A stretch of DNA of 64,000 nt from Pseudomonas fluorescens (GCF_005938625.1 NZ_VCNJ01000013.1:141724-205723), one strand, 5' to 3'. Shown: positions 49,661 to 58,783, counted from the first letter of the stretch. A program made the numbers and translations. Notes: generated by a model not told the origin, from the sequence alone.

Positions 49661-50809
49661 TCAGTCAGCCGAAGGTGAAACCACCGGCACACTGTGATCG
49701 TAGACGTCCATCATCTTCGCGTCACGGTGGCCACTTGCTTCCTGTTTGTCTGCCCTGGTGCCGGTCGTGTCAGTGATGCCGCGCCGTTTCAGATCGTGCA
49801 GCGCGAAGCGATCTTCCGGATCGATGTTTCCGTCTGCGATCGCCAAAGTGATAAAGCGTTGCCAAGCGGTGTCGAGGCTTGTTTTTCGAAGCGGGCCACC
49901 GTGGCTGGCCACGATGATAAAGCGCTTTGAGGCCGCGATCGGGATAGGCGTTTTACGGCGTTCCCAAACCTTGGCGCGCAAAGCCTTCGCGCCTTCCCAA
50001 ACGGTGCGCAGTCGCGGCGTCCATCGGACGATGTTGTCCCGACTGCCCTTGCGCCGATTGGTCAGAATCCCTTCCTGCAGCTCGTTCGCATCCGTGAGCG
50101 TCACGACCTCGATGCCGCGTAGTCGGCAAAGGTAGGCCAACTCCATCACGCTGGCCAGGTATTCGGGGCAACCGCCAGGCTCGTTACGTGCCAGACGTCC
50201 ACGCGCCGTTGCGCGATCGATGAGTACGTCCATAACGTTCAACCGTGGCAACCGGCGTTGTTTACGTTCTATCGGCGCTTCGATGCCCAGGGCTGGGTTC
50301 ACTTCAAGGAAACCCCGATTACGTCCCCACTGCAGAACACGGCGCAGATAACGCAGTGCGTGCGCCGCCTTTGAGGGCGTGCCCTCGTCTGCGATCCGAT
50401 CGACAATGCGTTGCACCAGGGCGGCGGTGAATTTCTTCACTGCGAGATCGCCCAGCGGCTTGCCCAATTTGGTGGGAATGTTCAGCAGTACATCGCGAGA
50501 GTAGCAGTAATCGTCGTGCGTTTTGGGAGCGAGTTTTTTGTATCGGTCGCTCAGGTGAAACTGTTCGCACACGTAGCGCAGCGTTCCTCGATCAACGTTG
50601 GACGCCTCGTCCATGATTTGATGGAGTTCTGCCAGCGACGCGGCTGCGGGCGCCACGTTTTGGCGGCGCTGCTTTCCTGTCTCGTCCCGATGAAGGGTGT
50701 ACCAGACACCACTGTCGCGATGGTCGAAGTAAACGGCCGCCGGGAGGGCGGCCTGATCGATATGGGCAGGGATATGGGGGTTGTGCTTACGTTTCCTCGC
50801 TCGCCTCAT
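49661..50809 (-). CDS. int: Phage tyrosine integrase
   Basis: 382 residues. The core-binding domain is at about 70-165 and the catalytic domain at 185-370. Catalytic residues: Arg231 (CRLRGIE), Lys254 (NRRKGSR), His338 in HDLKRRG, where Lys341 stands in the place of the usual Arg, then His361 (GHRDAKM) and the nucleophile Tyr370 (MDVYDHS). The HDLK form is common in Pseudomonas phage integrases. It recombines attP with the tRNA-Thr site 110 bp away. ATGA overlap with the DUF4224-like gene before it, the last gene of the early operon. Confidence 0.94.
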   Translation of the reverse strand: MRRARKRKHNPHIPAHIDQAALPAAVYFDHRDSGVWYTLHRDETGKQRRQNVAPAAASLAELHQIMDEASNVDRGTLRYVCEQFHLSDRYKKLAPKTHDDYCYSRDVLLNIPTKLGKPLGDLAVKKFTAALVQRIVDRIADEGTPSKAAHALRYLRRVLQWGRNRGFLEVNPALGIEAPIERKQRRLPRLNVMDVLIDRATARGRLARNEPGGCPEYLASVMELAYLCRLRGIEVVTLTDANELQEGILTNRRKGSRDNIVRWTPRLRTVWEGAKALRAKVWERRKTPIPIAASKRFIIVASHGGPLRKTSLDTAWQRFITLAIADGNIDPEDRFALHDLKRRGITDTTGTRADKQEASGHRDAKMMDVYDHSVPVVSPSAD

Positions 50810-51018
50810 AATATGTCGGTGTCGTACCTTTCAGCGCTTGCCGACGTGACGCCGCCGGCGTGATTAATCAGGTCAAGCGTTGTCCATGGGCCAGTTCGGC
50901 CACGGAACAAGCGCACACCCTGGGCGATCAGCGAGCGCTCAACATCGGATCGACGTTGATAACCGGTGATGTGCTGCAGGTCTTGAAAGGTCAAAACACC
51001 TGTTGTTGCTTGGCTCAC
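50806..51018 (-). CDS. DUF4224-like small phage protein
   Basis: 70 residues. LTFQDLQHITGYQRRSDVER resembles the DUF4224 domain found immediately before integrase genes. A role in excision or integrase expression is plausible, because of position, but unproven. Coupled to the integrase by ATGA. Confidence 0.75.
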   Translation of the reverse strand: MSQATTGVLTFQDLQHITGYQRRSDVERSLIAQGVRLFRGRTGPWTTLDLINHAGGVTSASAERYDTDIL

Positions 51019-51138
51019 GGTACAACCCTCGAACCTGTGTATTCCCGCACCTGGTGACAGACTAGTGTAGAGGCGGGTTCTGCTGAAAGCGTAGTAGAAA
51101 CCACTGGATTTGATTCTGGTGCTGCTTGCTCACGGCGT

Positions 51139-51351
51139 TTAAACATAACGGCGTTCCTTTGCTTTTCTGATTGCAGCCTTTTCGGCCATTACAGCGGCCC
51201 ATTCCTCAGTCTTTCTACGCTGGCGAATACGGCTGCACTTTTGATGTTTTCGGGTAGATCGGGCGTTGCCGCAGATGTCGCAGATGCTCGGTAAATCCAA
51301 TCGCTTACTGGCCATCGCTGGCCGCTCCCGGTTTGGTTTGCCATCGCTCAT
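51139..51351 (-). CDS. Small Cys-containing phage protein
   Basis: 70 residues from ATG 51351 (overlaps the preceding stop, ATGA); an internal start at 51315 is also possible. Cys residues in SICDICGNARSTRKHQKCSR suggest a small zinc site. The tail is basic. Unknown function. Confidence 0.6.
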   Translation of the reverse strand: MSDGKPNRERPAMASKRLDLPSICDICGNARSTRKHQKCSRIRQRRKTEEWAAVMAEKAAIRKAKERRYV

Positions 51352-51611
51352 ATGCTGGCCCCCGATGACGCGTTGCTGGCCAGTAGTAGGGCCACAATGG
51401 CGGCTTCGGCCGCATCAATATCGCCCTGCTGCTTGGCGAAGGTGGCCAAGCACTCAAGGCGGATTCGCGCTTCGTCAGTCTTGGTAACCTGGTATTCGAA
51501 TATCGCTGTGCCGACTATCCGAATTGCCATTAGGTGCCGGGCTGATTGAGCGTCGTTACTGCCCTGTGTGTTAGCCTTCGGATCGCTGCTGCTCGGGTGC
51601 TGTGCTTGCAT
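51348..51611 (-). CDS. Phage protein of unknown function
   Basis: 87 residues from ATG 51611, preceded by GAGGGC. The N-terminal 30 residues are polar (QAQHPSSSDPKANTQGSND), then a helical region. No recognised domain. Part of the leftward early operon. Confidence 0.6.
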   Translation of the reverse strand: MQAQHPSSSDPKANTQGSNDAQSARHLMAIRIVGTAIFEYQVTKTDEARIRLECLATFAKQQGDIDAAEAAIVALLLASNASSGASI

Positions 51612-51692
51612 GGTTCTGCCCTCGGTAGTGGTTGGTGTCGGGGAGGTGCAACTCCTCGACACCCCTTCAATTCATGGCGTACGCCGACTGTT

Positions 51693-52526
51693 TCAGAACG
51701 GTACGTCGTTATTCATCAGGTAATCCGTGCTGTGTAGCCTGCTCAGTGCTGCAGAGCGTTGTCGTTCGGATAGGCCAACGAGGTCGCACAGCGCTTCGAT
51801 TAATGCCGCGACTTGAGCAAAATTCCTTGCATACCGCCGATTCAAATCCTCGCGGAATTGCCTTTCATACTTGGCCATCTGTGTTGGCACCATTCCTTGT
51901 AGTGCCGTCAGAATCAGGTCTTCGTGATGTCGGAACACTCCGGCAAATGCACCTGCGCGGTCAGCGTTTAACTCAATAAGCTGTGCCACCGATCGGAATT
52001 TCTTGTCTTGTTTGGATGGATGCAAAAACACTGTCTGCATTCTGCTTTTGACGGCCTCACTGCAGCGCAGAGGGGCATCAGCAATGATCAAAATCGCTCC
52101 CTTAAACTTGGTCAGTTCGCCACCTCGGCTGTGGTCTAAAAACTCCGCATTGGAGTCATAAAGCGGCTTCAGCTCGTCCGCCCAGTCGCCAGTTGCTTTC
52201 TCATGGATAGGCACCAGTGCGGTGACCTTGTTGCCGGCGTTGGTCATAAAACGAGACCGGCCTGCTCGTGATGCGTGATCAGGAGCGCACCCCTGAAAAT
52301 GTTCCTCCCCGCTCAGTTTCCACAGGTAGTCGAGCAGCAGGCCTTTGCCGCCACCTGGCTGGCCGGTTATTTGGAGAAACGGAAAGCTTCCTTGTTCTTT
52401 GCGGATGCGATCGGCGTGCAATGCACCAAGCCACCAGGCCATGGTCACAACACCGTCAGGCCCGAAGACGTTGTAAAAGTCACCAAAGCGAATCGCCGAT
52501 TTAAGATTTACAGTCTCTACTTTCAT
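51693..52526 (-). CDS. Phage ATPase, paralog of the primase helicase domain
   Basis: 277 residues from ATG 52526, preceded by AGGAG. It aligns with residues about 525-650 of the primase/helicase next door: FGPDGVVTMAWWLGALHADR against FGAKGLVALAFWFGSLFAEQ, and PFLQITGQPGGGKG against PFMEIIGEPGAGKS. The Walker A Lys61 is kept but the Ser/Thr that binds magnesium is Gly62. It lacks the zinc finger and Toprim domains. A regulatory or structural partner of the helicase, or a decayed copy, are both possible. Confidence 0.75.
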   Translation of the reverse strand: MKVETVNLKSAIRFGDFYNVFGPDGVVTMAWWLGALHADRIRKEQGSFPFLQITGQPGGGKGLLLDYLWKLSGEEHFQGCAPDHASRAGRSRFMTNAGNKVTALVPIHEKATGDWADELKPLYDSNAEFLDHSRGGELTKFKGAILIIADAPLRCSEAVKSRMQTVFLHPSKQDKKFRSVAQLIELNADRAGAFAGVFRHHEDLILTALQGMVPTQMAKYERQFREDLNRRYARNFAQVAALIEALCDLVGLSERQRSAALSRLHSTDYLMNNDVPF

Positions 52527-52549
52527 TGGGTCACTCCTGAGTTGCGGGT

Positions 52550-55243
52550 TTAGGCACTTTGGAAAATCCAGCAGCGCACGGTTTTCGGTTTGTCTGCAGC
52601 GTCCAACTCCCAAGCGGAGCAAACGGTTCGGTTTGTCTCCACGAACTTCGGGCACTTGCTGGTTTTCAGGTGGCGTTTCAGCTCGGTCATGTCCGGGACT
52701 TTCTGGCGTTTCTCCGCGGCTTCTTTGGCAAAGTCGTTGAGGTTCACCGCAATCAAACTGTCATTGCGTGAGTGGTTGAGTCCGCCGGCAGCGCTGTTTA
52801 GGTATTCGTACAGTTCCCAAAACTCGACGACGACCGGGTGATCAGCATTGATGGCCAACTGGCGATCCTTGGCCATGTTCTGGATCTCCGCGTGTGTGGC
52901 TTCCAACTGATGCTTTTTCAGAGGAACGACGTGCACCAGTGCGTCTACGAGCGCGTGCAGCTGGGCATGATTCTTTGCGATCCGGACGGTGCGAATTTCA
53001 GGCAGGGCCAGCAGCGCCTGTTCGTAGGTCGGAACCTTCGCGCGAATGGTCTCCATCACGGAGGACTCCGACGTGGTGGCTTTGAGCAGAAATCCGCTCA
53101 CGCGGTCGACGGGCATACGCTCCAGTTTTTCAACCAACAGCTTGGTTTGCGGCGTCTGCCCGTCCTTCGTCATGGCGATGTGCACCAAGCGCTGCAGGAT
53201 CGGTTCAGAGGCGTTCACTGCGTGGTTCTGACCGATGACCACGGCGCCACGGAAGGGCGGTTCGCGGGTGTCGTTACCGTTGTTCTTTACACCGGTTGAG
53301 CGAACGCTGCGGCCGTTGTAGGCGGTCTTCAGTTCGTCCCAGTCGTATTGGCGGGTTTGGCTTCCATCTGATTTTTCCCGCTCAGACTCAATCAACACCA
53401 CCGGCAGATTCCCGACTTGGGCAAAGTTTCGTGCCCGAGCAACTGGGGTGCCTTTAGTGGGGTCAAAACCTTCGTAGTCGAGGCGTCCGCACAACTTCCA
53501 TAGGAATTCGATCAGGGTGGATTTACCGGCGCCTGGCTCACCGATAATTTCCATGAAGGGGTAACTCTTTTGATGCTGCCGGATCTGCTCGGCGAACAAT
53601 GAGCCGAACCAGAAGGCGAGGGCGACCAGCCCTTTGGCACCGAAGCATTGCCAGATGATGTCGAGCCATTCAGTGTCGAACTTCTCCAGGTCAGTGTTCA
53701 AGTTCAAGGTCACTGACTGGCTGAGCGTTTTAATGCTCAAGCGATCCATGTCGAAGAAGTCTTCTTCGTTCAGCTTGAAGATTTTACCGTCGCGTACCGC
53801 CACATCGCCGTACACGTATGCGCCGTGTTCGCGGGTGTAGCCCGTGAAGTCGATGGTTTGAACGGTCTTGAGAGCGTCGGTTTGTTCCTCAATGAACGCG
53901 TCCAATTGCTGCGTTGTACCGGTGAACATCCCACCGGGGGCAATGCCCAACAGACGCTTTTTGAACTCGGCCGATGAAGAGATCTGAGCGCTGGTGAAAG
54001 TGTTTTTAATCGGCGCAGCGTCGTGTGCAAACGTGATCCGGAAGTAATACCAGGACTCGTCTGTGAGCTTGTTTTCCTGGTAGTACAGGGCTTTCGGATT
54101 GCAGGTAGCGATGCGCTGCAGCGCGCCGCACTGCTGCATGGCTTTCGCCCGCATCTGTTTGTTGTTCAGCTGCTGATCGTCGTGATGCTCGCTGTCCTCC
54201 AGTTCCTGAATGGCCTTGTTGTATTTCTCCAGATCAAGCTTGAACCAATACAGACGATTGCCGAACTCCAGATGAAATTCGCTTCGACGCTTCCAATCGA
54301 ACATCACCAAGGCTTTTTCGGTAGCGTTCTCAGCGATCAGCAGCGCGCCGTGATGCCGAGCAATGGTGATGTCTTTTTCAATTTGGGCGTCGCGTTTCTC
54401 GCCTTCGTCCAGGAACTGCCAGCGCTGGTGTAAATCGTTCCAATCGACCTTGCGTTTGTCCCGCTGAGGGATCTGCGCGGCCTCACAGGTAAAGCCCAAT
54501 TCGCGGGCCATACGTACCCAACGTTTGGTATAGGCGTGTGCACCTGGTTCGTTGTCCAACGCCCAAACCAGCTTCGGCAGATTGCCCGGGCGTGCTGTGA
54601 CCAACGCCTGCAGCGATTCAGCCGGGAAGGCGTTGGATGACATGGCGGACACGGCGGCAATGCCGTGGTGCACCAGGGCGGTGGCGTCGAAGATGCCTTC
54701 CACGATCCACAGTTCTTTCGCTTCGAGCAGATCTACGCAGGGCGGGCACCACCACACCCCCCGGTAGCTTTCACCCGGAGCGAAACGCGCTTTCATTTTT
54801 CCGAAGCGTGCCGGCTTGTCGATCAAGCGTTCCCAGTAGCCGCCTTTCTCCAAGGCGAAACGCACCGTCGCGCTACCTGCGTTGTGCTGAGAGGAGTAGT
54901 AGGTGTCTTGCGTGAACCAGCCAGCAATCAACTGGATGTCGAAGCCCCGGCCGAACTCCAGATAGGCGCGGGCTGTGGCCGTTGGTGCACTGTCCGTAGC
55001 GGGGGCCCGCTTGCTCCAGTCTTCGAAAAGATCGTCGTAGATTTCCTTGACGTGCATGGTGTGGCCGCACTTTTCAGGGCGGCCGCAGATAACCAGCCAC
55101 GGCTTGTCGTGACGTGAATACAGCTCTTTCTTCCTGCACTTGGGGCATTCACCACCGCGCATATAGTCGGTGCCGGTACGGTGTTTTAGGCCGTAGTCAT
55201 TTTCAAGGCGCTGCAGGACGTCGGAGCGGAGATCGTCTCTCAT
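52550..55243 (-). CDS. Phage Toprim primase/helicase
   Basis: 897 residues. A zinc-binding N-terminus with Cys33, Cys36, Cys53 and Cys59; a Toprim domain at about 175-275 with Glu182 (LWIVEGIFDA) and Asp230 (VWALDNEP); a long linker; then a SF3-like or DUF927-type ATPase with Walker A GEPGAGKST at 568-576. It would make primers and unwind DNA for phage replication, replacing the P2-type A protein. ATGA overlap with the gene before it. Confidence 0.85.
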   Translation of the reverse strand: MRDDLRSDVLQRLENDYGLKHRTGTDYMRGGECPKCRKKELYSRHDKPWLVICGRPEKCGHTMHVKEIYDDLFEDWSKRAPATDSAPTATARAYLEFGRGFDIQLIAGWFTQDTYYSSQHNAGSATVRFALEKGGYWERLIDKPARFGKMKARFAPGESYRGVWWCPPCVDLLEAKELWIVEGIFDATALVHHGIAAVSAMSSNAFPAESLQALVTARPGNLPKLVWALDNEPGAHAYTKRWVRMARELGFTCEAAQIPQRDKRKVDWNDLHQRWQFLDEGEKRDAQIEKDITIARHHGALLIAENATEKALVMFDWKRRSEFHLEFGNRLYWFKLDLEKYNKAIQELEDSEHHDDQQLNNKQMRAKAMQQCGALQRIATCNPKALYYQENKLTDESWYYFRITFAHDAAPIKNTFTSAQISSSAEFKKRLLGIAPGGMFTGTTQQLDAFIEEQTDALKTVQTIDFTGYTREHGAYVYGDVAVRDGKIFKLNEEDFFDMDRLSIKTLSQSVTLNLNTDLEKFDTEWLDIIWQCFGAKGLVALAFWFGSLFAEQIRQHQKSYPFMEIIGEPGAGKSTLIEFLWKLCGRLDYEGFDPTKGTPVARARNFAQVGNLPVVLIESEREKSDGSQTRQYDWDELKTAYNGRSVRSTGVKNNGNDTREPPFRGAVVIGQNHAVNASEPILQRLVHIAMTKDGQTPQTKLLVEKLERMPVDRVSGFLLKATTSESSVMETIRAKVPTYEQALLALPEIRTVRIAKNHAQLHALVDALVHVVPLKKHQLEATHAEIQNMAKDRQLAINADHPVVVEFWELYEYLNSAAGGLNHSRNDSLIAVNLNDFAKEAAEKRQKVPDMTELKRHLKTSKCPKFVETNRTVCSAWELDAADKPKTVRCWIFQSA

Positions 55244-55491
55244 GGTTTTTTCACTGTTTTGAGGCTTTGAGTCAGGGCGCCGGCGAGGGCGCCGATCAGA
55301 TGTTTTCGAGCGGCCATCACCGGATCGTTCGTGAGGATCGACCCGTGGCGCAGCCCTTCGGGGATCAGGCGGTAATGGTCGGAATACCAGAGGTCATTGA
55401 GGCTGAGACGGTACTGCTCGCGCAGGTTGGCCAAGAGCGCTTCGGCGTGCACCGGTGGCAGTTTTGCGTTGATGTTCAGGGCGTATTCCAT
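55240..55491 (-). CDS. Small phage protein, unknown
   Basis: 83 residues from ATG 55491 (an earlier ATG two codons upstream is possible). EYALNINAKLPPVHAEALLA begins it; no known domain. Its stop overlaps the primase start, so it is translated in the same early operon. Confidence 0.6.
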   Translation of the reverse strand: MEYALNINAKLPPVHAEALLANLREQYRLSLNDLWYSDHYRLIPEGLRHGSILTNDPVMAARKHLIGALAGALTQSLKTVKKP

Positions 55492-55565
55492 CGTCAAACC
55501 TCAATTTCGGGCGCAGCTCACCCAAACCCACGGGAATGGGGGATCGGGGATTTAGTGGTTAGGTG

Positions 55566-55931
55566 TTACGGAGTGGTGACGCGAAAACGCCCGTTGTCCG
55601 GTGCGTTGAGGATGCGTTCATAAATCAGGCTGACGGGAATGGCCCAAACCTCACCGGTGCCTGTGTCAGTGATAACGGTGTGTGTAGGTGTGCTGGTCAT
55701 TACATCCAGTCGCTGCCGATCGCTGACAACAGACAAATCGCTGTAGGCCAGGTGAACCATTTTTTCAGCTGTCGGAGTGAGTACGTCGAAGTCCGCGACC
55801 AAATGCTGCACAGCTCGTTTGATCAGTTGTTGATCATCGCTCAGGTGTTCGCACCGGTGCCGTTCAAGAAACACCGACGCGGCAGCTTTGAGCATGTCCT
55901 GATATTCCTGTACTGCAGGCAGATTGTTCAT
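55566..55931 (-). CDS. Phage protein, unknown
   Basis: 121 residues from ATG 55931, overlapping the YmfL-like stop by ATGA. The N-terminal 60 residues are helical (EYQDMLKAAASVFLERHRCE). The C-terminal part (HTVITDTGTGEVWAIPVSL) is strand-rich. No family recognised. Confidence 0.6.
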   Translation of the reverse strand: MNNLPAVQEYQDMLKAAASVFLERHRCEHLSDDQQLIKRAVQHLVADFDVLTPTAEKMVHLAYSDLSVVSDRQRLDVMTSTPTHTVITDTGTGEVWAIPVSLIYERILNAPDNGRFRVTTP

Positions 55932-56401
55932 TGGGCTTTCCCTGCGCGGTAAAGAGCTATTGCGGCAAGCACTTCGGCGTGCCGTGCAGCAACGTGAAGG
56001 TTGTGAGCGTCCAGAATCAGTTCGGCTTCTTCTTCGCTGATTGAACCGTCCTCCAGCGCCTTGGCGATCGCCTGGTCGACGCAACCGCGTTTTGCCGCCA
56101 CCTGTAGCGAACGAGCGTATAGCTCGACGTTGTCTAGCGTTTCAGGATCAGCCACTGGAACGAACAACCCGCCGTACATTGAGGCGACGTAGTTGGGGAA
56201 GTGGTGAGTTCCGCAGTCCTGCTCAAGCATGAAAACCTGAGAGTCAGTGAGAGGACTGCATCCGGCGTTTTCGTAGGCATGGTTGTCGAACTTCTTGAGC
56301 TTCAGCCCCAAGCGTGCAGCGGCGGCTTCGCGTCCGCCGGTATAGCTGCGGATGATCTCGCTCATAACTTCTTTGCGGGTGTCTAGGATCGGGCTTTTCA
56401 T
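55928..56401 (-). CDS. YmfL-like phage regulatory protein (CII-like position)
   Basis: 157 residues. Resembles the YmfL family of phage regulators: GGREAAAARLGLKLKKFDNH forms a helix-turn-helix-like start, then YENAGCSPLTDSQVF and helical DNVELYARSLQVAAK. It is the second gene of the leftward early operon, where CII-type activators usually sit. Exact function unproven. Confidence 0.75.
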   Translation of the reverse strand: MKSPILDTRKEVMSEIIRSYTGGREAAAARLGLKLKKFDNHAYENAGCSPLTDSQVFMLEQDCGTHHFPNYVASMYGGLFVPVADPETLDNVELYARSLQVAAKRGCVDQAIAKALEDGSISEEEAELILDAHNLHVAARHAEVLAAIALYRAGKAQ

Positions 56402-56430
56402 CTTCTACTTTTCCCTGTTGGCCCCTGCCG

Positions 56431-56643
56431 TTACTGTTCAATCACACCTTGTTTGACGCCTAGTAAAACGGCAGCTCGGTGTGCCTCCCCACGGCGACAT
56501 TGGCTCTGTCCACTCAGCACCGCATAAACGGTGCTGGGACTCAGGTTGTGCAAAGCAGCAAAATCTTTCGCGGACTGACCGCGCTTCTCCAACGCTTCAC
56601 GGGCTTTTTTGCGGGCTTGCTCGGTGATGCTTGTGTTCGGCAT
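56431..56643 (-). CDS. Cro-like DNA-binding protein
   Basis: 70 residues from ATG 56643, chosen because the upstream part of the same frame crosses the operator and the repressor gene. Helix-turn-helix: GQSAKDFAALHNLSPSTVYA and VLSGQSQCRRG. First gene of the leftward early operon, divergent from the CI-like repressor, so it fills the Cro place in the lysis-lysogeny switch. Confidence 0.78.
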   Translation of the reverse strand: MPNTSITEQARKKAREALEKRGQSAKDFAALHNLSPSTVYAVLSGQSQCRRGEAHRAAVLLGVKQGVIEQ

Positions 56644-56686
56644 AGTGCAAATCTCTGCGTTTTCGTGTGATGACAAGCGCAGAATG

Positions 56687-56702
56687 TGGCAAAAAACTGC
56701 CA
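56687..56702. promoter_or_regulatory. Candidate phage operator
   Basis: TGGCA-AAAAAC-TGCCA, a perfect 5-bp inverted repeat in the 84-bp gap between the divergent Cro-like and CI-like genes. Confidence 0.6.
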
Positions 56703-56727
56703 ATGTAAATATGCGAGTGGAAAAATA

Positions 56728-57078
56728 TTGACTCTCTCCGAAGAGATCGGCGCCAGGCTGCGGGAACTTCGCTCTGGCGCTGGCCTGACTCAAGATCAAC
56801 TGGCTGAAAAACTTGGCGTGTCCAAACGTACCCAGGGCAACTACGAATCGGGTGCCAGCGATGCGCCTGCGTCCTACCTGAGTCTTGCTAACTCGCTGCT
56901 GGATTTTGACGTTGCGTATATCGTTCACGGATCGCGTAAGACACTGCCAAATGAGGCACTGTCGGAAGTTGAAGACTGCTTGATAAACCAGTTTCGCAGC
57001 ATTCCTGAAGACGATCAGAGAGCGATTCGACGCATCCTGGAAGCCATGGCCGACGACGCTGCCCGCCACCGTTCTTAA
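56728..57078 (+). CDS. CI-like phage repressor
   Basis: 116 residues from TTG 56728, the only in-frame start after the operator; a GTG at 56686 would place the start in the operator. XRE helix-turn-helix at about 5-60: EIGARLRELRSGAGLTQDQL, AEKLGVSKRTQGNYESGA. No peptidase domain, so it is not a RecA-cleaved LexA-type repressor. It keeps lysogeny by blocking the early operon. The end is Arg/Asp-rich. Confidence 0.8.
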   Translation: MTLSEEIGARLRELRSGAGLTQDQLAEKLGVSKRTQGNYESGASDAPASYLSLANSLLDFDVAYIVHGSRKTLPNEALSEVEDCLINQFRSIPEDDQRAIRRILEAMADDAARHRS

Positions 57079-57138
57079 GACGCAATAAACCCTTACCGTT
57101 ATTGGGGTAACTCTTATTCCAATGCTTTCGCGCACACC

Positions 57139-57170
57139 CCATAAAGTCCGATCAGCAATGCACTTTATGG
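57139..57170 (+). promoter_or_regulatory. Hairpin over the ribosome site of the next small gene
   Basis: CCATAAAGT (57139-57147) pairs with ACTTTATGG (57162-57170), a perfect 9-bp stem with a 14-nt loop. The right arm ends in the GG of the GGAG ribosome site of the gene at 57181. Confidence 0.6.
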
Positions 57171-57180
57171 AGTAGTTAGC

Positions 57181-57366
57181 ATGTTGGATCGCAAGAAGAA
57201 CGATCAAGACACCCTCAATAACGCCGGGTCGGAATCTGCCGCACTCACTGACATTGAGCGCCGACTGATCGATCTGTATCGCCGGCTGAGCCGCGTTGAA
57301 CAGCAACAGGTTCGCCGCGTAGCCGAGATACTGGCAATCAACCCAAAGGAGAAAACAGGGGGCTGA
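57181..57366 (+). CDS. Small phage protein with control hairpin
   Basis: 61 residues with GGAG 8 bp upstream. A helical core (ALTDIERRLIDLYRRLSRVEQQQ) suggests a coiled-coil or DNA-associated small protein. Unknown function. Rightward, after the repressor. Confidence 0.55.
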   Translation: MLDRKKNDQDTLNNAGSESAALTDIERRLIDLYRRLSRVEQQQVRRVAEILAINPKEKTGG

Positions 57367-57421
57367 CCGTCATTCTTTGAATGATCCCGATCGCCGGCGC
57401 TCGTACGCCGGCGGTTTGTAA

Positions 57422-57679
57422 TTACGCTACCGCCTGCGATCCCAGTTGCTCGAATAGCTCTCGCTGCTTCGCCCTGGGCATTTCCCTCAAGCGATCGATC
57501 AACATCCGCTCGAACGTCTGCGATGACGGACTGAGCGTGTGCGAGAACGTCAGATTTGCCACCCATGTGTGCCCGCACTTTGCGTCTAGGCACTGGCAGT
57601 ACAGTTTTACAAAGGCTCTGGTTACCTCTTCCCGCGAGGCAATCCGGCCCTTGTGTCCGCAATTGCATACAACTCTCAT
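57422..57679 (-). CDS. ogr: Ogr/Delta-type late-gene activator
   Basis: 85 residues from ATG 57679, preceded by GGGAGGG. The zinc-binding Cys set is VCNCGHKG ... CQCLDAKCGH, typical of Ogr/Delta family proteins, which activate the late promoters of P2-type phages. The size is near P2 Ogr (72 residues). It sits next to the portal gene. Confidence 0.88.
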   Translation of the reverse strand: MRVVCNCGHKGRIASREEVTRAFVKLYCQCLDAKCGHTWVANLTFSHTLSPSSQTFERMLIDRLREMPRAKQRELFEQLGSQAVA

Positions 57680-57754
57680 TGTGTCCCTCCCCAGGGGCAG
57701 CTGATCGCCACCATTTTGCCACAATATGTAGTGGTATTCTCTCTGGTATCCGGG

Positions 57755-58783
57755 TTATGTAGTGGCATCCACTGCATTTGGTGCTTGTTTCCAGCTAAAA
57801 CGCCTGTCTTCGCGAAGCGTGTCATTCAGTTGGTGGAATAGCTGACAGATCGGCCGTATTTCGTTACTCGTGTACACCCGATCAATCTTTTCGATGTCCC
57901 CGAAACCACCGGTGTTTTCCGGAATGATGCCGGCCAGTGCCGGGTTCATACGCCATGCAGCGATGACGTCATTTCGAGTGATGTTCTTCACCTTCTCCAG
58001 CTCATCTTTCGCCTGGAAGTCACCCACGGGGATGATCTGAATCGCGTTTTCCTTGCCGTTGGGGATGTTGACGAACATCGAGCGGAAGTTGCCCACGCCT
58101 TTGCTGGCACTGATCTGCGCGCGCAGCTCGTCTTCGTCCTCCTCGGTCAGATCAGGATCGTTGGTGTAGAAGATGTAACCGGCGTGCGCGCCGTTGCTGT
58201 AGTACCGACGGCGGAAGAGGGTGGCCGCCTCATTGAGCAGCAGCGCCTGCAGGCCTCCCAAATAGTCTGGGATCCCGTAAATGTTCTGCTCCACGTCATA
58301 GTCCAGGACGTGGGAGATCTCGTGTTGTTCGAACTCCATTTCCTTGTTGTCGGGCAGCAGCATCACGAAACCGCCGTCGACCTTTACCCGCATGTTGATA
58401 GCCGGAAGGTGCTGCAGCTCCAGCACTTGGCCGAATGCGTTGGTGTCGTTGTAGAAATACGCTTCGCCAAACACCATGTAGTCCAGCCCGGCGCGGCCCA
58501 TTGTTTCGGTGCTGCAACCGGCCGAGGGGATGAACTCACGCAGCAGCAGGTTGCGTTTGAACTTCGGAATGGCGCCGTGGTGTGCGTTGGCGCGCAGCAG
58601 TTTGGCCAGACCAACCCGCGACACCGGAGGTTTGTAGATCCTGCCGTCGTCGCTGGGGAACACGCCCACGTACTCGCCGATGTTGCCGGACAGCACCTGT
58701 TCCGGTTCCCCGAACGTAAACGAGCGCATCGGTTGCTGCGTTGGTCGGGCTACGTGTTGCTTTCTGCGTTTGCGGTTGGCCAT
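57755..58783 (-). CDS. Q: P2-type portal protein (gpQ)
   Basis: 342 residues. Matches the P2 Q portal family: RNLLLREFIPSAG, LDYMVFGEAYFY, IYGIPDYLGGLQALLLNEA, and the NITRNDVIAAWRMNPALAG region. It forms the ring through which DNA enters the head. Follows the terminase gene on the same strand; its first 248 bases are also read in another frame by the long terminase ORF. Confidence 0.93.
   Translation of the reverse strand: MANRKRRKQHVARPTQQPMRSFTFGEPEQVLSGNIGEYVGVFPSDDGRIYKPPVSRVGLAKLLRANAHHGAIPKFKRNLLLREFIPSAGCSTETMGRAGLDYMVFGEAYFYNDTNAFGQVLELQHLPAINMRVKVDGGFVMLLPDNKEMEFEQHEISHVLDYDVEQNIYGIPDYLGGLQALLLNEAATLFRRRYYSNGAHAGYIFYTNDPDLTEEDEDELRAQISASKGVGNFRSMFVNIPNGKENAIQIIPVGDFQAKDELEKVKNITRNDVIAAWRMNPALAGIIPENTGGFGDIEKIDRVYTSNEIRPICQLFHQLNDTLREDRRFSWKQAPNAVDATT

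Noticed and set aside
56431..57306. 291-codon minus-strand frame
   Set aside because: Only its last 70 codons are a plausible Cro-like gene; the rest is antisense to the repressor and crosses the operator.
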